From: Candidatus Rokuibacteriota bacterium | GTDB lineage: Bacteria; Methylomirabilota; Methylomirabilia; Rokubacteriales; CSP1-6 | Direction: 5' to 3' | Length of the DNA: 7,503 nt | Assembly: GCA_003220195.1 (NCBI GenBank) | Contig: QHRT01000182.1 | Span: 1 to 7,503, forward strand | In this document: piece after piece, positions 6,332 to 7,503 of the stretch | How positions within the stretch are numbered: the stretch's first letter is position 1 | Layout: each line of letters starts with the position of its first letter | Notes under the pieces: model-generated | Told to the model about the DNA's origin: nothing | Seen by the model: the letters and a program-made list of their open reading frames with translations, nothing else | Database searches by the model: none | Position numbers and translations under genes: made by a program

Positions 6332-6463
6332 TGATTTCGTGGAGAACAGTGTCTGCAACACAGGCGCGCGCGTGAGCGAAGAGCGCCACGGCTCCGCCGG
6401 CTGTGCCGGGGCGTTTCCGAGCGTACGGGGGGCTTGGGGGGCCCTTCGAGGCCCCCCATGTGA
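6332..6463. other. Convergent intergenic region
   Basis: This stretch of 132 bases separates two convergent genes. Besides the strong hairpin listed separately, it has a weaker potential hairpin: CACGGC at 6387-6392 against GCTGTG at 6400-6405 (6 bp with one G-U pair, 7-base loop). No open frame of interest or RNA gene is seen. Confidence 0.6.
6435..6458. terminator. GC-rich hairpin between convergent genes, probable bidirectional terminator
   Basis: TGGGGGGCC (6435-6443) pairs perfectly with GGCCCCCCA (6450-6458) around a 6-base loop CTTCGA. The stem ends 5 bases past the stop of the - strand diiron gene and about 100 bases past the SRPBCC stop. Neither strand shows a T-run after the stem, so it is not a textbook intrinsic terminator. 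Stability and position still favour transcript-end formation or 3' end protection, mainly for the - strand gene. Confidence 0.6.
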
Positions 6464-7441
6464 TCAATTCAATTCTTGTGGCAGCGTGACGCCGAGCTTT
6501 TCGAGTCGCGGCGCGACCCGCTCGGTCAGGAGACCGATCCGCGCGAGGTTCTGCACCATGGAGCCGTGCATGTCGCGCTTGAAGTATTTTCTGAAGGGCG
6601 CGTAGTCGTTGCGCGCCGCCGTCTCTCGCCGGTAGCGCTGCACGTCCTGGATCTGCGCGGGGCTCATGCCGAAGTCCTGGTATGCCTCGAGCGGGAAGAA
6701 TCCGGTGAGCGTCTTTTCGAGGGCGAAGACGGTGTAGTCCTCCATCTCGCGACGTTCCGCGGGGGAGGCTTGCTGCACCACTTCCGGCAGCGAGAGCATG
6801 CCGAAGCCCATGTGACGGGACTCGTCGGACAGGATGCGCCGGCACATCTCGCCGAGCACGGGATCACGGGCGCTCTCCGCCATCATCCGGAACAGCGACA
6901 CGGCGAACGTCTCGGCGACGAGCTGAAGCGCGATCGTTTTCAGGTACCACCGGCTCTCGCCGAGCAGGGAATCGAAGAGGTCGCGCTCGTTCTTCGGCAT
7001 CGGATACACCACGCCGTCGAGCCGTTCGCGGATGTAGCGGTCGAGCACCTCGTTGTGCCGCGCCTCGTCCATGACCTGCGTCGCCTGGAAGAACTTGAAG
7101 TCGGTGCCCGCGACCGTGTCGACCAGCTGGCTGCAGGCGAGCAACGCGCCCTGCTCGCCGTACATCAGCACGGTCAGGCGCCACGCGGCGACGCGCCGAT
7201 TCAGCGTCACGCGCTCCTCCTCGGACAGCCGCTCCCACAGGGGGCTGCCGTAGATGTCGACCAGCTCGTCGGCCAGGACGCGGCCGTCGTCGGTGCCGGG
7301 GGTCGCCCACGGGATGTCGCGCGACGCGTCCCACTGGTCGCGCTTGGCGTTTTCGTAGAGCCGGCGGATCTCGGGCTCGGCGACCGCATAGTCGAGCTCG
7401 AACGTCGTCGTGGAGGAGGAAGAGATCGTGTGCGATTTCAT
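6464..7441 (-). CDS. Ferritin-like diiron protein, probable oxidase/oxygenase of unknown substrate
   Basis: This helical protein has 325 residues from ATG 7441. Two repeats of the diiron ligand pattern are visible: Glu96 (YGEQGALLA) with Glu126 and His129 (DEARH), then Glu177 (ETFAVSLF) with Glu207 and His210 (DESRH). This is the E...ExxH...E...ExxH set of ferritin-like diiron oxygenases. AurF-type N-oxygenases have an extra His four residues before the last Glu; here that position is Ile203, so AurF function is not supported. The N-terminus is Ser/Thr-rich (residues 3-13), followed by DQWDASRDIPW (35-45). No signal peptide or membrane segment is seen. The start at 7441 is chosen because GGGAG (complement of 7447-7451) lies 5 bases upstream; an in-frame start at 7477 would add a non-family leader. 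The gene is convergent with the operon and so independently transcribed. Candidate roles are oxidation of a fatty acid, amine or aromatic compound; none can be chosen from sequence. Confidence 0.87.
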   Translation of the reverse strand: MKSHTISSSSTTTFELDYAVAEPEIRRLYENAKRDQWDASRDIPWATPGTDDGRVLADELVDIYGSPLWERLSEEERVTLNRRVAAWRLTVLMYGEQGALLACSQLVDTVAGTDFKFFQATQVMDEARHNEVLDRYIRERLDGVVYPMPKNERDLFDSLLGESRWYLKTIALQLVAETFAVSLFRMMAESARDPVLGEMCRRILSDESRHMGFGMLSLPEVVQQASPAERREMEDYTVFALEKTLTGFFPLEAYQDFGMSPAQIQDVQRYRRETAARNDYAPFRKYFKRDMHGSMVQNLARIGLLTERVAPRLEKLGVTLPQELN

Positions 7442-7446
7442 CAGGA

Positions 7447-7451
7447 CTCCC
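7447..7451 (-). promoter_or_regulatory. Shine-Dalgarno of the diiron gene
   Basis: On the - strand, GGGAG lies 5 bases before ATG 7441 and decides this start over the upstream in-frame codon at 7477. No convincing -35/-10 pair is visible in the remaining bases to the window edge. Confidence 0.65.
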
Positions 7452-7503
7452 GGCGGTGGCCCGTGCCGCGACCGCAAGAGGTGGCGCTGGTACGTCCTGT
7501 GTA

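Noticed and set aside
7442..7503. Inverted repeat CAGGAC (7442-7447) / GTCCTG (7494-7499) as an operator upstream of the diiron gene
   Set aside because: Six-base arms separated by 46 bases are expected by chance, and one arm overlaps the ribosome binding site. There is no further symmetry.
1..7503. Mobile element, phage or CRISPR content
   Set aside because: No transposase, integrase or phage gene, no terminal inverted repeats and no regularly spaced repeats were seen. Base composition looks even across the window.

Overview
This is a GC-rich window (about two thirds G+C, strong G/C preference at third codon positions) from a bacterial chromosome. Six genes or gene pieces lie on the + strand between 47 and 6331, packed so tightly (overlaps, or gaps of at most about 40 bases) that they read as one operon. 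One gene converges on them from the right on the - strand (6464-7441). No rRNA, tRNA, CRISPR array, IS element or phage gene is visible. The codon usage and gene mix would suit a high-GC soil or environmental lineage such as Acidobacteriota, but the sequence alone does not fix the taxon.

Left part (47-911): a ketopantoate-reductase-like (ApbA/PanE family) dehydrogenase whose frame is broken near 430. The N-terminal half (47-478) and the C-terminal half (open from about 435, first start codon at 510) are in different frames, and roughly 20 family-typical residues are missing at the join. This is either a decayed gene or an assembly error. Centre (908/944-4457): two overlapping half-size ABC exporter genes of the MdlA/MdlB (BmrCD, TM287/288) type. 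They carry complementary degenerate motifs that predict a heterodimer with one dead and one active ATPase site.

Right part of the operon: an alkyltransferase-like DNA repair protein (ATL: an MGMT fold with Trp in place of the alkyl-accepting Cys, core about 4495-4785), a metallo-beta-lactamase-fold protein resembling the mostly archaeal UPF0282 group (4937-5863), and a small SRPBCC/START-like ligand-binding protein (5870-6331). A 132-base convergent intergenic region holds a perfect 9-bp GC hairpin just past the stop of the last gene. That gene, on the - strand, encodes a ferritin-like diiron protein with both ExxH pairs and a good Shine-Dalgarno sequence.

How the genes work together is inference only. 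An exporter, a sensor of alkylated guanine, a predicted metal-dependent hydrolase and a hydrophobic-ligand-binding protein in one transcript could fit handling of a toxic or alkylating small molecule. However, such genes also sit together by chance in housekeeping operons. The most solid oddities are the broken reductase, the asymmetric ABC pair, and the unclear start and unusual tail of the ATL gene.
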